From Capitella teleta (Eukaryota; Annelida; Polychaeta; Capitellidae), in the NCBI GenBank assembly GCA_000328365.1, contig KB302492.1:112914-176913 (forward strand): a stretch of DNA of 64,000 nt, given 5' to 3'. Shown here one piece after another: positions 1 to 12,382 of the stretch. Positions within the stretch are counted from its first letter, which is position 1; the number at the start of each line of letters is the position of its first letter. Below the pieces are notes generated by a model, which was not told where the DNA came from, searched no databases, and was given only the letters and a program-made list of their open reading frames with translations. The position numbers and the translations under genes are program-made.

Positions 1-3000
1 CCAAATTATTTTGACCGCGTAGTACATTATCTAACAACAATAACGCTGAGTGGGTGTAGTGCTACTTAATATTCATGACTATAATATTTCGATGCATTAT
101 ATATGTATGCATGTTTCATGAATATTCATGGTCATGCATATGCATATATTAAATATTCATGGTCATGCGGAACCTATGTGCATTTCGGAAACACGCGAGC
201 GGTCAGGTGGCGCCACCTGGATTCTGACTGGAAACAACTGAGTAATTTGAAACGTATTGTGAGTTTGTGACCATTTACAATTTTTACGATCATTGGACAA
301 AACAAAGATTAACTAACGCCTCAGTAATTAATCGCTACTGTATATGCCAGGTACTCGTAGTTTGACACACTTCGTAGCAATTACATGTATTATTTCTGCT
401 GGGAAAAAAATCACCCACAGATTTGAAACTCCTTTTTCGTATTTTTAAGGAAAAATACTCATCATTGGAGGCAGCCAGGTTTGTTCTGCGCTATCTATCG
501 GTCAGCAATATCAGAACAGATGTTGCAAGTAAAGTGTTCTTTATATCACCGTCGAGTGTGTCTGTGAAGACGCGGGTATGCTCGATATACGCATAGCGGT
601 GTATAGGTGTGTACGATACTTCTGTACACCACAGTGTCAGTACAGGAACCGGATATCTATGGCTGTATGTACCTTGAACATCTCCATCATGGCGATGATG
701 CGGTCCAGTTTTCCAGAGTCCGAGGCATCGGTTGACCGGTCCATGAAGCCCATCAGGTTGCTGATCGTACTACCAGGGGTCAGCTTGCCATTTTCATAGC
801 TAGGGGTCAACTCAATGACTCGGCATTGGTCATCGTGAATGGTGTTTTTCTTCTTGGCTTTGTCGTCTTCCTCTTGGAGAGATGCGATCTGTGATGAAGC
901 GAAATGAAATCATCATGACATATTTGAAATACCTGACCTTATTGCTAGCCAGGCGGTGCTTCTTTTGGTTGATCTCAACCAGGTCTCTCATGGCGACACA
1001 CCTAGCCAGCCACTCAAGCAGAACCTTCCTCAACCAGTTGGGAACTTCTTCGCCCAGGTCTCCTCTGTGATGGAGGTTTAGCACAACGACAGTGAACACC
1101 GTAGAAGCTGCTAGAACCAATAGGACGGCCAAAAAGTAGGTCGCTGTTCGAAAAGCAAAATTCAAAGGGGTTATCATGCAAAGGAATTAACGCGAGAATC
1201 AAGACACCTACCGTTATTTAGGTATCTCTGTAACAAAATATACTAAACTCACGGCTGGTATTGTGATTTTAAGAATTGTGTCTGGGTTTTTTATTTGAGC
1301 TATCAGACTGAGTTTAAGAAATACCTGACTAAGAAGATGACTATGGAAACATATAAATAAACTATAGATATGAACCGCATGGAGCTAAGACTAGATAACT
1401 TATTTATTTCTTTGTCCCATTAGAAATTTAGAACGAATCAAACTTTTCTAGCAAATCGGTGCATACGGGTCATAGGGGTCAAGGGGTCATAGGATCCGAC
1501 CTCCAAAAGTAAACCATTGTAATAAAAAAAATGCGTCACCGAATTTTAATTAAGAAGCTCAAACAAAATTAAACAAACTCGAGGTCCCGTATCCGTGCAA
1601 GCGAAAGGACAAATGCCACAAACCTACAAATACTCACAAATAAGAGGAACGCTGGACGACTGAGTGGGGAGCGTTTCAGCGATGAGAAGCAGGAAAACGG
1701 TGATGGCCAGGAGGATGGTGACCGAAAGCGAGATCTTCTCTCCGCTTTCTGGGGGCAGCCAGAAGACCAGAAGGGCGCAGAACGTAATGAACGAACAGGG
1801 GATGATGAGGGTGGTGACGTAATAAAGGGGGCGACGTTGGATAATGATGGTGAAGTGCAGAGTTGGGTAGGGATCGTCACAGCAATCGTAGGTGGTTACC
1901 TGTGATTAGACGGTGCTGTGAGCATCAATAAAGTGAACCCTGGATAAATTGCCAAGTCACCAGGATACCAACAAATCCGTGAACCAAGCAACTCACGCTT
2001 TAACTGTGAGGTGTGGTGCAGTGTGTGTTACCTGTCTCCTGGCGGGGATGTCGATTAGTTCCCATTCTCCGTTGCTGATGAAGTCATTCATATCTCCGGT
2101 GGCGGATCTGTTGAAGAGATCCAGTCGGTTTCCACTCATGATCCAGGAGCCCCATTGCAAGTTGCACTCTTGTCTGTCCCAAGGGAAGTAGGTCACATCT
2201 AGCTGACAGGATGATTCGATGACAGCCGGAGCCAGCCACATCACATCCCCATTGGAGAATATAGCAGCCAGGTACTGGTCAATCGGCGGAATGCCATCGC
2301 TCACACTGCAAGGTGTGCACAGGTCACGTTGCAAGTACATGTAGTATGGAATGCGGTTAATGACAACGTGGAAGATCAACACTATAATCACCAAGGTAAC
2401 CCTAAATTCATGAAAATATGTTACGCCTTATAACTGATCATTCCAAGCGAAAATATTAATTTTATGGTAATTTTTTTTCTTTTTTTTTTTTTTTCTTTTT
2501 TTTTCGTGGTGAATAATTGAACAGCGTAGATTTTAGCTTTGGTTCCTGTGTTTGTGAGAGATGAATTGTATTTGTCCAAACGCAGATTCCGGGGCTTGAT
2601 TTCTCGTCGCCTGCAATGGTTCAGCTAACTTGGCTAGCGATTTGCTTAAAAGCTATATCTCTAGGTCACCTCATGACTCACACGCCTCTCAATATGCTCT
2701 GATGTTTAGTCTTATATGCTCTGATGTTTAGTCTTATATGCTCTGATGTTTAGTACTTATAGTTAGAAGAAGGGCGAACTTAGTTTATTTCACTGGGAAG
2801 AGAGAAAGCAATGTTAGCATCTATGATGATAGCACCCAACGACCTCGGCGCTGGACTTGAAACTGCACAGCATCACAGCTTGTGTTTCCTTCAGCTCAGA
2901 CATCAGGAGCTTTCGAGAGACAAGCTCTGACACTTGTTGGGTTGAATGAACACACGGCAATATCACCAGCGCACGACAATTGCCTCGCATGCAAGTCCTG

Positions 3001-3916
3001 TGAACGGAGCTTTAGCCTTGGCAACACACCAACACACCTCACCGCTGACATGTACAAATTCTTGTTTAGCGTCCTTTGTCAATTTTCTACGGCCTCGATT
3101 TACATTGATGCCACAAACATCGCGTGCTACAATTTCACCTGCAGGTTCTACTATTTACAAGCGATATGAAATATTGAAATCAATCAGCATTGCATAAATT
3201 GTTCAGTGTTTCGAGACATCAGTGCCTCGAATTCCACAAATAAAACACGATATATCTTACACCAGAGAATTAGAAATAAGTGATACGGGGAATCGTGAAG
3301 TTCTTTGTGAAATTCGACCTCGAGGGTTACAGGCGTTGCTCGACGTTGCTACCGAGCATCAAGGTTCTTCCTACGGGGAGGTCATTTCAAATGGAATTCA
3401 AATAAACTTAAGAGAGTTAGAAGTCAGGGTAGAGGGACATGGGTTGCGACATGTACACCGGGGGAGCTCTGGTTAGGGTTCTTGTATACAGACCTGTTGT
3501 AGAGGGTGATATCGGGTTTCCAGATGCGGTTAGCTGGGATGTAGATGACCTCGATGTTCCCGTGCTCTGTTTTGTTCCAATGCAGGTGAGCGTCATTCCA
3601 GTACTGAAAGAGAGAACACGTGACCAAGTATAACTGTTTGCAATGAACATTCGTCAACTGTAACTAACCAGACGTAGCCATAAATTTGTCTGCAAAATTT
3701 GATTCCTTTCATCCTGGAAAAGAAACAAACAAAACAGATCATGTCGGTAGTAATAAATGGCCTAATTTGCATATAATTTGCATACCAAGTCGATGATTTG
3801 CATAAGGGCCACCCCCATTTGAACTATTAAAGAGTCGGTCGGTCTCGCGGATGGTCGAACATTCCGATCATATGACGTCATGAGTTGTTCGATCAATTCG
3901 TACTCCTCATCAGCAC
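1..3916 (-). CDS. Nicotinic acetylcholine receptor, alpha-type subunit (3' partial)
   Basis: Pentameric acetylcholine-gated cation channel subunit of the plasma membrane. Minus-strand exons: 3786-3916, 3669-3713 (45 bases), 3494-3603 (110 bases), 2032-2305, 1638-1899, 938-1143, 673-888; all phases agree. Exons 1-3 of this list give the N-terminal ligand-binding domain, with the WKPDITLYN loop-A segment. The fourth has a Cys-loop with 13 residues between cysteines (C-QLDVTYFPWDRQE-C). The fifth starts with YDCCDDPYP, whose adjacent cysteines mark an alpha-type subunit, then TM1 and TM2; GEK before TM2 fits cation selectivity. The sixth is TM3 plus HHRGD, and 673-888 is the cytoplasmic loop, ending at AAG before a GT donor. 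TM4 and the C-terminus must lie left of the window. The signal-peptide exon, expected upstream of 3916 with a phase-1 donor, was not found. Family certain; exact subtype unknown. Confidence 0.95.
2691..2757. repeat. Short tandem repeat in receptor intron
   Basis: Three copies of a 22-base unit (TATGCTCTGATGTTTAGTCT plus two bases) lie inside the intron between the ligand-binding exons of the nicotinic receptor gene. A long T-rich run (2468-2506) precedes it. No function is visible. Confidence 0.85.
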
Positions 3917-6900
3917 CTGAAAACGTTCAGTTAAAAAGTAAAGAAATCTCAAAGCTAATGGAAATTCAGATTGCATTAACTTTCAGGTTTGGTGGTTCCT
4001 TGCCTGGAATTCCTAGAAATGGAAGTAGTATTCGGAACCTTATACTGTCCAAATATTAGCAACATTGACCTGCTATCAGGCAGTATTGCATTGGCAGTCC
4101 TCAATTCGGTTTCTATTTCGATGTCAGTCGACCTCAACCTCAGGGACACAGTCGCCAGGACACAAGACCAAATGAAAAGAAGCGTAACTAATTATTTTGC
4201 TCTGTATTTAGAGCGTAGCTATATGTGTACTCATATCCAATGTGACTCCCATTAGTGCATTTAATAGCCCGTGGATTACTATCCTTGTACATAATGATTG
4301 GGATGTACATCTTGTGCTTGGGTGATCAAATTCACATCCATTGTTAATTCATCATTTAGGTTTACCTGTCTCCGCTCCATTATCTATTTGCAATTAAGGA
4401 AAACCTCATGTATGTCACGGTATGCGACCATACCTCCGCTGATTTGATGTGTTGTTATTATGAATGACGGAAGACACAAACTGTTTCTGCTAGACTTCAG
4501 AGTAATTGGTTCAGTGGGTGTTTCAATAGGTTCATACGCAAAGGTAAGCTGATTGCAAGCGGTTCGATTGGGTAGCATGAAAGTTCTTCATTTCAGCTGT
4601 GGTTTTTAGATGAGCTTTGAGCCAGGGTTGGTGTCAGCATAATCCAATTGCGATATTTTAAGACAGCTCTCAGAGTTTATCAATATAATCCGTGTGCTAC
4701 CATAAACAGCAGATCGCATCTCCTGGCCTTGATGCTGTTGATTGTGGTGTAGGGCGGGCAGAACTGTCTCCTAGAGTGACGCAAATCAAGAGAGAAGGCA
4801 CACACACACTTCTATTATGATGGTGGACACCCACCTGGGCGTGGGCTTTGCTGCTATGTAAGTGATAAGTGATAAGAAGACCTTTGTGTGACTCAGCGTG
4901 CCATTGTGTAACTTACCATTGACGAACAATTGTCGCGAGAAGAATTGCTTTCAATGGAGTTCGAATTGCGTACACGGTAGCTCGTAACAACGGAGTCAAC
5001 ACGATACTATTAGTCATTACTTCGCAGGAGAATTTCACATGCACCCGTTTTACGTCGGTTATAAATTTGGATGAACACTTCTCTTGACAATTAATGAGTA
5101 CAATAATTCAATTGCATGTGACATGAAAACATATTCTCCCTCTACTATTATGATTAAATCATGAATCAATTAGCGTTGCATTTCACGCGCATGTCACTGG
5201 ATGGATCTGGTTTGAATGCAGACGAAATCGACGACTAGTATTATATGCAGTCATTCCACGCAAATGTTGTTTTTTATTAAATTACCTATCTATTTCAACT
5301 TCCATTGGCAAAGTGAAAGCCATCGGTAAATAAAAGCAAACATGTACAAGAATGCAATGTCATGCAATGAAAAATACCATAAACTAGCATTCCAGTTCCG
5401 AAAGAACAATTGAAAGGTGTGTCATGTATTGTTGAAAACACAGCTCTCTCAGAAAGTTTCGCCTGGTTGCTACCACGTGTCCATGACAGTGTTTGTGCTG
5501 GTCATGAGTGCAGCTTGGTTTGATGCCCTCAATTGAACCCCGTACTAAACACAGACTTTGATTGAGCACTTGGATATGACGCAATGATGCTCCCCTCGGT
5601 CGTCGCCTTGTCTGTGTTAATCATCTTGCTTTTCCCGATAACAAAGGGTTTCTATTAGCGGGTATTTGACGTCACGCGAGATCTGGGAGCAATCCTGCCA
5701 CCACGTTTTAATGCCAGGAGCATGCAGTGACAAGGCATTGCTCCTAGTTACCTCCACATTTTCTCTGGCCTCTCGCAAATTTTTCGCAGACCTTCACTCA
5801 AAGTTTGGTAACCATATTTCCAATTTTCTTATAATTCCCTTCACAGTGCATTCCAATAAACATATGAAAATCGTGTTTGCAAAGAGGTTAATTGGCAATG
5901 ATTATTGATGCCAATCAAAGAATAGTTTCATCATAGATGTAAATATAGAAAGGAAGAGTATTTTGCGATTCAACTTCTGTTGTCAACATCTGTGCGGATA
6001 TCGAGATCAGATTTCGCATAGTGACTCAATTGATTGGCACCGCTAAACGGTAAATACATGCTATTACATGTATTACTACAGGGACACGATTCTGAAGATT
6101 GGATTTTAAAATGTTTTGTTCTTCATATAGCGCAACATCCACTTGCATGTCCAAACTCTGTCTATAAATCACGAATATTCACTTTATTGGCTATAATTAT
6201 AAGGTTCCTATTCTGGACCCTTGGTGTGCATGTAGATGCATGACATCAAACGTCATGACTATTAATGCTTCATTGCAAACAATAGAAGCCGAGTGACAAT
6301 AGATCGAGTGAACAGTTAAATCAAAAGGATTTCGAAGATTTCTCCTTTCAAGCTAGTCAGCCTCAGTAAACGGAACTCTTATCTAAATTTGTATTTAATT
6401 AAATTTAAACCTTGTGGATCCTTTAAAACTTCTCAATAACAAATTATTAGTTAAATTTCATATAGAATCGATTAAAATGTTTTGAAAATGTTTTTTCTCA
6501 TTGGAACGGAATAATTATTCACTCGTATTTACAAGCAACGATAACGAGTAGTCTCTGCTAGCACCCAAATGTGTATTTAACAAGAAGAGATACATAAAAT
6601 GATTGAATAACATAGAAAAAGGAGACAAGAAAGCATTTCAAATTCAAATCCTCTTTAATATTAATAATTTTCAAAAGAACCACCCTGCAGCCATTCACTA
6701 ACCCGAAATTCGTCCAACGATGTTCGTCCAAATGAACAAACCAACTATCCGCTGAATCGTCAACATGATTGCCAGGTGAGCTGACTCGTGCAGCAATAAG
6801 CGGAGCCTGTGCCTATGCGTGGCATGCATCTACCTGATAAGGTATCCTGCGAAGGCACTCTGGAGGGGGATTAGCCATTATCTTTACCTGGTGATTAACA

Positions 6901-7387
6901 CTGTCCATAAACATTGCTGTTCTACACGATTTGGATTGAGCTGATTACGACCTTTCGACTTCTTAGTTTACAAACATTTTCTGGAAAATATACTTGGTTA
7001 CTGGATACTAAGTATTAGTTTGTGTGTCGGTGGCGCAATGATGCACTATCGATACAACAATCTGAATCTCTAAAGTCTTAACATATAGAGCTCTTCTTTG
7101 CGTGTTTGATTGTGTTTCAGTCTGTCTCCAATCCAACATGTCGATCGCCAGTCTGTCGAGGTTCCAAATGTGATGCCTGATCGGCATTGGCGTTTTGATT
7201 GTGAATTCTAAGTATTATATTCAGTTTAATTGTTGCAATTCGGTCGACATAACTTGACCAATAAGAGATGATGGAATGATCAAAGTTAAAGTGGGCAAAA
7301 ATTGTATTAGTCTCGTTGCAAATAATTCTAATTGCAAATAACTATTTGCATCTGATGATATAGTAAATACTCAATAGTATTCCATTT
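3917..7387. other. Upstream region of the receptor gene, no gene recognised
   Basis: AT-rich sequence. It should contain the first exon and promoter of the minus-strand nicotinic receptor gene, but I could not identify a signal-peptide exon. The short open frames here show no domain, no paired splice sites and no conserved motif. Confidence 0.5.
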
Positions 7388-8085
7388 ATGCTATTATCGC
7401 ACTTCAGTTTCTGCGCTTTAGACGTCAAACGACATCTTTTTCGCACCTATTGCACCTCTTATTATGGTTGCCCTTTGTGGGATTTGCGATCACTCAGCGG
7501 ATTCTCCGCTTTTTGGAGGAAGTGCATCCGAAGGCTCCTGAAACTGCCTCCACGCACTCACTCACGCTTCGTCGCATCTTTGTTAAAGATTCCTGACCTA
7601 AAAACACAACTTCTTCTTAGATTCGTTAATTTCTTCTCATCCTGTTTTAATAGCACAAATAACCTACTAAAAGCATGTTCATCTCTCACTCTAAATAGCC
7701 ATTCAACCGTCGCCAATAACCTCAGGTGTGTTATGTCAATCCTTAAAATAGACTATGAATATCTTCTCAAATCTGTGTCCGAAAATCATAATTCATTAAA
7801 ATATAGCCATAGAAAATTTCATCGGAATAAAAAATAATGAACTGCAAGCTCCAATAACAAATGTTGAAGCATCCATATTGTTAAATTCGATTTGTATTGT
7901 ATTGAAAAAATGGTTTTGTTTTGTTTTTGTTTTGTTTTTGGTGGTTTTTTTTTTTTTTCGGTTTTTTTTTTTTTTTTTTTTTTTTTGCACTGTGTATATA
8001 GAATTATATGCATTCATTATACATGTATGTCTGAAATGACGTGAATAAATATATTATTATTATATTATTATTATTATTGTTGCAG
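7388..8085 (+). mobile_element. LINE 3' fragment (reverse transcriptase C-terminal region)
   Basis: The 149-codon frame at 7388-7837 reads as the region after the reverse transcriptase domain of a Jockey/CR1/L2-type non-LTR retrotransposon: LFRTYCTSYYGCPLWDL, then FWRKCIRRLLKLPPRTHSR, then a run ending in RFVNFF. This segment is standard in such elements. It is followed by a T/G-rich tract (7915-7986) and an ATT microsatellite (8048-8080), a typical 3' end of these LINEs. The copy is 5'-truncated: fingers, palm and endonuclease are absent. No target-site duplication was identified. Confidence 0.75.
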
Positions 8086-9229
8086 AATTGAGTGTAAAAT
8101 ACAAAGTGCTATATTCTGTCAATTGTCTTCTCGTGCTTTCTGAACTTGATATCTCTACAAAAGAATAAATGCACTTACAATGTATATAAAAATGACTTAT
8201 TCCATATTGGCTTAATATTCCGACTTGGCATTTGCTTCAGATGGTGTTTGAAACTTCGGAGTTCTTTTGTTTCCATCATTTGATTTGATTATTATTTTAT
8301 CACCAATAATAATTCTAAAGCAATTGGCATATATTTCAATGACACTCGTCAGATTAGTGAATTTACACCCGAAACACCAAAAGGACAATTTTCTCTGAGC
8401 TCTTGGTTTTCCACAACAGCTGTTTGCTTCTCACGTAAGAAGCATAAAAGGAAAATATGACACTGCAGGCATGTAAACCGCAAAGAAATGCATTCCGATT
8501 CTTGGTCTGGCTACTCACTTACTCTATATAGTTCCATCTCATGCCATCTTGTACACTCGAGTGTATAAGTGGGCCTTACGTGTCGCCCGTTGCCATGCCA
8601 ACCCTGCCATTCCTTCACTCGTAACTAAAAAATTTAAGCGCACCACACAAAAGATGCGAAATGGAAACCACACACCCCTCTGAAAAAGAATGATGGAACA
8701 AACAACATGATAATAAAATGAAAAATAAAACGACAATAATAAATAAACAGAAGACCCAAAGGAGGATTGAAGCGGATCATTGCATGCTTTTACTAATTAC
8801 CTTAGCGAGTGGGCCTACGTAATGACCTCGTAATTACGTAATGATCTGGACGTGCGCGTGGTCAGATCTTAGAGATAATCACCTTATAGCACGAAACGGC
8901 ATCATTTACAATGAAACACAGATTTAGGCGTATTTATGTCTCGAATGCATGAAGACCTGTGGATACATAATAATATTTATGGTGTATACCCAACTTGAAT
9001 GACTGTATAGTTACTGAGAGCGTTATCCATCATGATATACATGTATAAATATGCATAATATACCCAACATCACCATGGAATGTGTAAAGCAAGGTGGATC
9101 TAATGAATTACATAACAACCGTTCGACCTTGTTAGGTAGCATTGGCATATTTGGCCATCATTGCTACACAGACAATCAAGGCATTCAGTCAATACTCCAG
9201 GAGTCTCCTGTGTACGAGTCAAGCAACTG
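8086..9229. other. Intergenic, nothing recognised
   Basis: AT-rich sequence without a supported gene. The minus-strand frame at 8539-8736 has no recognisable domain and is treated as chance. Confidence 0.5.
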
Positions 9230-9585
9230 ATGGATAATATTGCAAACGCGACGGCAAAATTGTGCACATATAATGTGACGTCACCAATATCTGCTGTCAA
9301 CGTCACCACTTATGGTCTCAAACTCAGAACGCAGCTCTGCTATACATCGTTGCCATCATCAGTTTCTACTCTTTCGGTGTCATGTTCCTGATCATAGGTT
9401 ACCTGAGGAGGGAGAAGAAAGAACTGGAAGAAGACAAGGTCTTGGAGGAGTTCCTCATGAAGATGCCTTTGACGTGCATTCAGACTAAACTCAACCCAAG
9501 TGGGCGATTGGCATTGGCTGCCTTCAACATCACCAATTCAATTTCACAGCCCAGCAATTCGGAAGGAAAAGTTATTTTTGTGTGA
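9230..9585 (+). CDS. KCNE-like single-pass membrane protein (two frames)
   Basis: Possible small accessory subunit of potassium channels. From 9230 one frame reads MDNIANATAKLCTYNVT and continues with a third N-glycosylation site (NVT), like the short extracellular N-terminus of KCNE proteins. About 100 bases on, a different frame (open from 9274, ending at TGA 9583-9585) gives a transmembrane stretch, LLYIVAIISFYSFGVMFLII, followed at once by GYLRREKKELEEDK. Human KCNE4, as I remember it, has a very similar SFYG...GIMLGYMKSKRREKK stretch. The change of frame lies between about 9300 and 9340 and would need one extra base; it could be a sequence error, an unrecognised tiny intron, or a real disruption. 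KCNE coding regions in vertebrates lie in one exon. The family call is tentative; that it is a one-pass membrane protein is clearer. Confidence 0.4.
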
Positions 9586-10505
9586 ACTGTGCTGTTTAAT
9601 GGTTTAACACTTTAACGTAACAAGCAGAGCATGCAAATTGACTAGATGTCTTCCACCCTGACTCCCTTGCAATGACTTGTATGCGTACTTCCACTGATAC
9701 CCAGTGTAGCGTCGCTGTTTTAACCATGCATTATGTTCTATTGCAGTATTATACTTACTCATAATGCTATGAACATTTGTTTACTAGCTAATTGGACTGC
9801 GATTTTGCTTTCTCGTTAACCCATAATTAAATACGTATATGTGGAAATGCAATATTTTTCAATGAATTGTGTTATTTTTGGGGGGATATTTTTTGGGGGA
9901 AATATCAGGTGATTCATTGTAATCCTCAGCAGCCGACTTAATAGTTGATTTTATTTATCCAAATGAAACACATATTCAATCGATGAGTCACCTGAGTAAT
10001 GAGCAATTAAATGTCACCAACATCACGATAGAATGGCAGCAAACCACGTGAACATACGGTGTATATTGAATCGTAAGCATAAGGTGAACATATCGTAAGC
10101 AAACGCAGTGCCAATCGTGTGCTTATGCTATCGCCTGCTTCGGTATTTCCTCTCTGATGTCAACATTGTCAGTGTATATTTCGTACGGTGCGTGTACGGA
10201 AACCAATTCTCAACAACTGCAACCTTCAACTTCTGCATAAAAAAATGTAGTTCGATCATGAAGTGACTTGATACTGGGTCCACTTGCATTTGGCAAGCAT
10301 GCTATGCGTTCATTTCTAAGCCATTTTATTCCTCAGACAAAACTCCTCTTATGGCACCACAGAACATATGTATGGCACCGATCTTCATTTGCATCTCGTC
10401 GGATCTACTTTAATGGCAATAGATCCTTACACAAGAGAAGCAAAACCATGGTCCAGCAGCATGACTATGAACATATATATACTATGAAAATTCTCCAACT
10501 GAAAA
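9586..10505. other. Intergenic, nothing recognised
   Basis: No gene, RNA or repeat could be supported. It may hold the 3' UTR of the small membrane protein that ends at 9585. Confidence 0.5.
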
Positions 10506-10519
10506 AAATTAATAAATAA

Positions 10520-10705
<186 letters not shown>

Positions 10706-12351
10706 ACATAGTATTAAACAAATATTTGATATATAAGAGTAGTGAGCGGATCATTTCCTCCAACAAGGACAACAGTCTATATACCGTATATCTCTGTGGG
10801 TTTGTGGTCTAAGTTTGGTTGAGTAGTATAAACTATAAAAGGTGATGCAGTGCAGGAGTACTGAATATTAACTGGGTTACATTTAATAAATGTAACATAT
10901 GCATCGAGGAATTGAACGTCTTGGCTTTCCATGTGCGTCCTTAAATGTGTGCATTTCGTGTTGAATATTTAGACGCTGTAAAATTTCAAAACGAGGTTTT
11001 GGTGACACGTAACGATTCATTCTTTCGTACCTTGAGTCGCACAAGGAAGTCAGTGTGCAATTTGCATCCGCTTATAACCAGAGAAATGTCTTACAGGTGT
11101 GAAGGAATCTGAAGCCGACATTATTTTATCCTCAAAAAGCTTATGAATATTCATGTTATGCTCGACCAATCAGATGTATGAAAATAAGTTTCCGCGGAAA
11201 CCCTTAGGTTTTGGGATGGTTGTTTGTGTTTATCAATTGTTGAAGATTTGGGGACTTAATTTAATTTAGAATGGCTTCATTTGACTCCTTATTATGATAC
11301 CTAAATGAAGCGCAGATCTTTAAATCGAATATTATATACAAGTGCCCCAACGGTCCATAAAAGGGGTTTTGGTGTTCAGAGGTGAAGGATTGAGGCTATC
11401 TTTAACCTTTGGTCATGTCAACCTTGGAATTTAACTTTCAAGGCATTCGTGACATCTCAGCATTCAATGTATAGAATCATTTTAATTGTATGCATGTCGC
11501 ACCATTCCGTGGGTTACCAAAAAAAAAATTACAGATCGGTATTAACTTTAAATTGTGTAACGTTGAATACTATAATAGTATCTTCCAGTATCCAAACGAT
11601 CAACAATACGTTTGTTTTGACCTATGCTCTATAAGAGAGCGTCATCAGCATTTAATTCCTATGGAATCATTTATAATACCATCCCGTAATACCGAGTTGC
11701 ATGGTCTCAATAGGATGGTTGTGATAGGGTGATTGCACTGTATGGCCTCTTACCTAACTCTGCCAGGTGAAGGGCAATTATTTTTAAGTTGAATTGGGTG
11801 TAGTCTTTTTGGTCTCTTTTTTGGCTAAGTTTCATCGCTTTAATCGTTAAAATTAAGCGTCTGTCACGCGTGGTTGAATGTGCTTGCACGATTCACTTCT
11901 GTGATCCTTGGCTAGCCGTGGCAGCACTGAAGAAAAACGTTCACACCTACACGGGGTCCCGAATTTAAATCTGTCATTGAATATGGAAGAGAAAACTCAC
12001 CTCACAACAAGTGACCCTGGTCTGACGTCATTGTTCCTGTCCTTTAAATGGTTATAACTACATAAATCATGTTATGGAACATGGCTCTTGCGTAATGATT
12101 GCAGATGTTACTCGTTCAAATAGACCAACGATAACGGCTGCGCATGCGTAGTTTGACTAGATTCCAATTTCTTATACTTTGGTCACTTAACGAAACACCC
12201 GAGAGACAGCAATTCTGTCTGCACCGTCATAAAATCCCTAGCGTGCCACGGCGGCCTATACATACGCATTATTTACGGTGGTTTATTTCAGTAAAATTAA
12301 GGTTGTTCCTCTATGGTGCGCCATGTATATAGCCTCACATGTGAATAAGGT

Positions 12352-12382
<31 letters not shown>

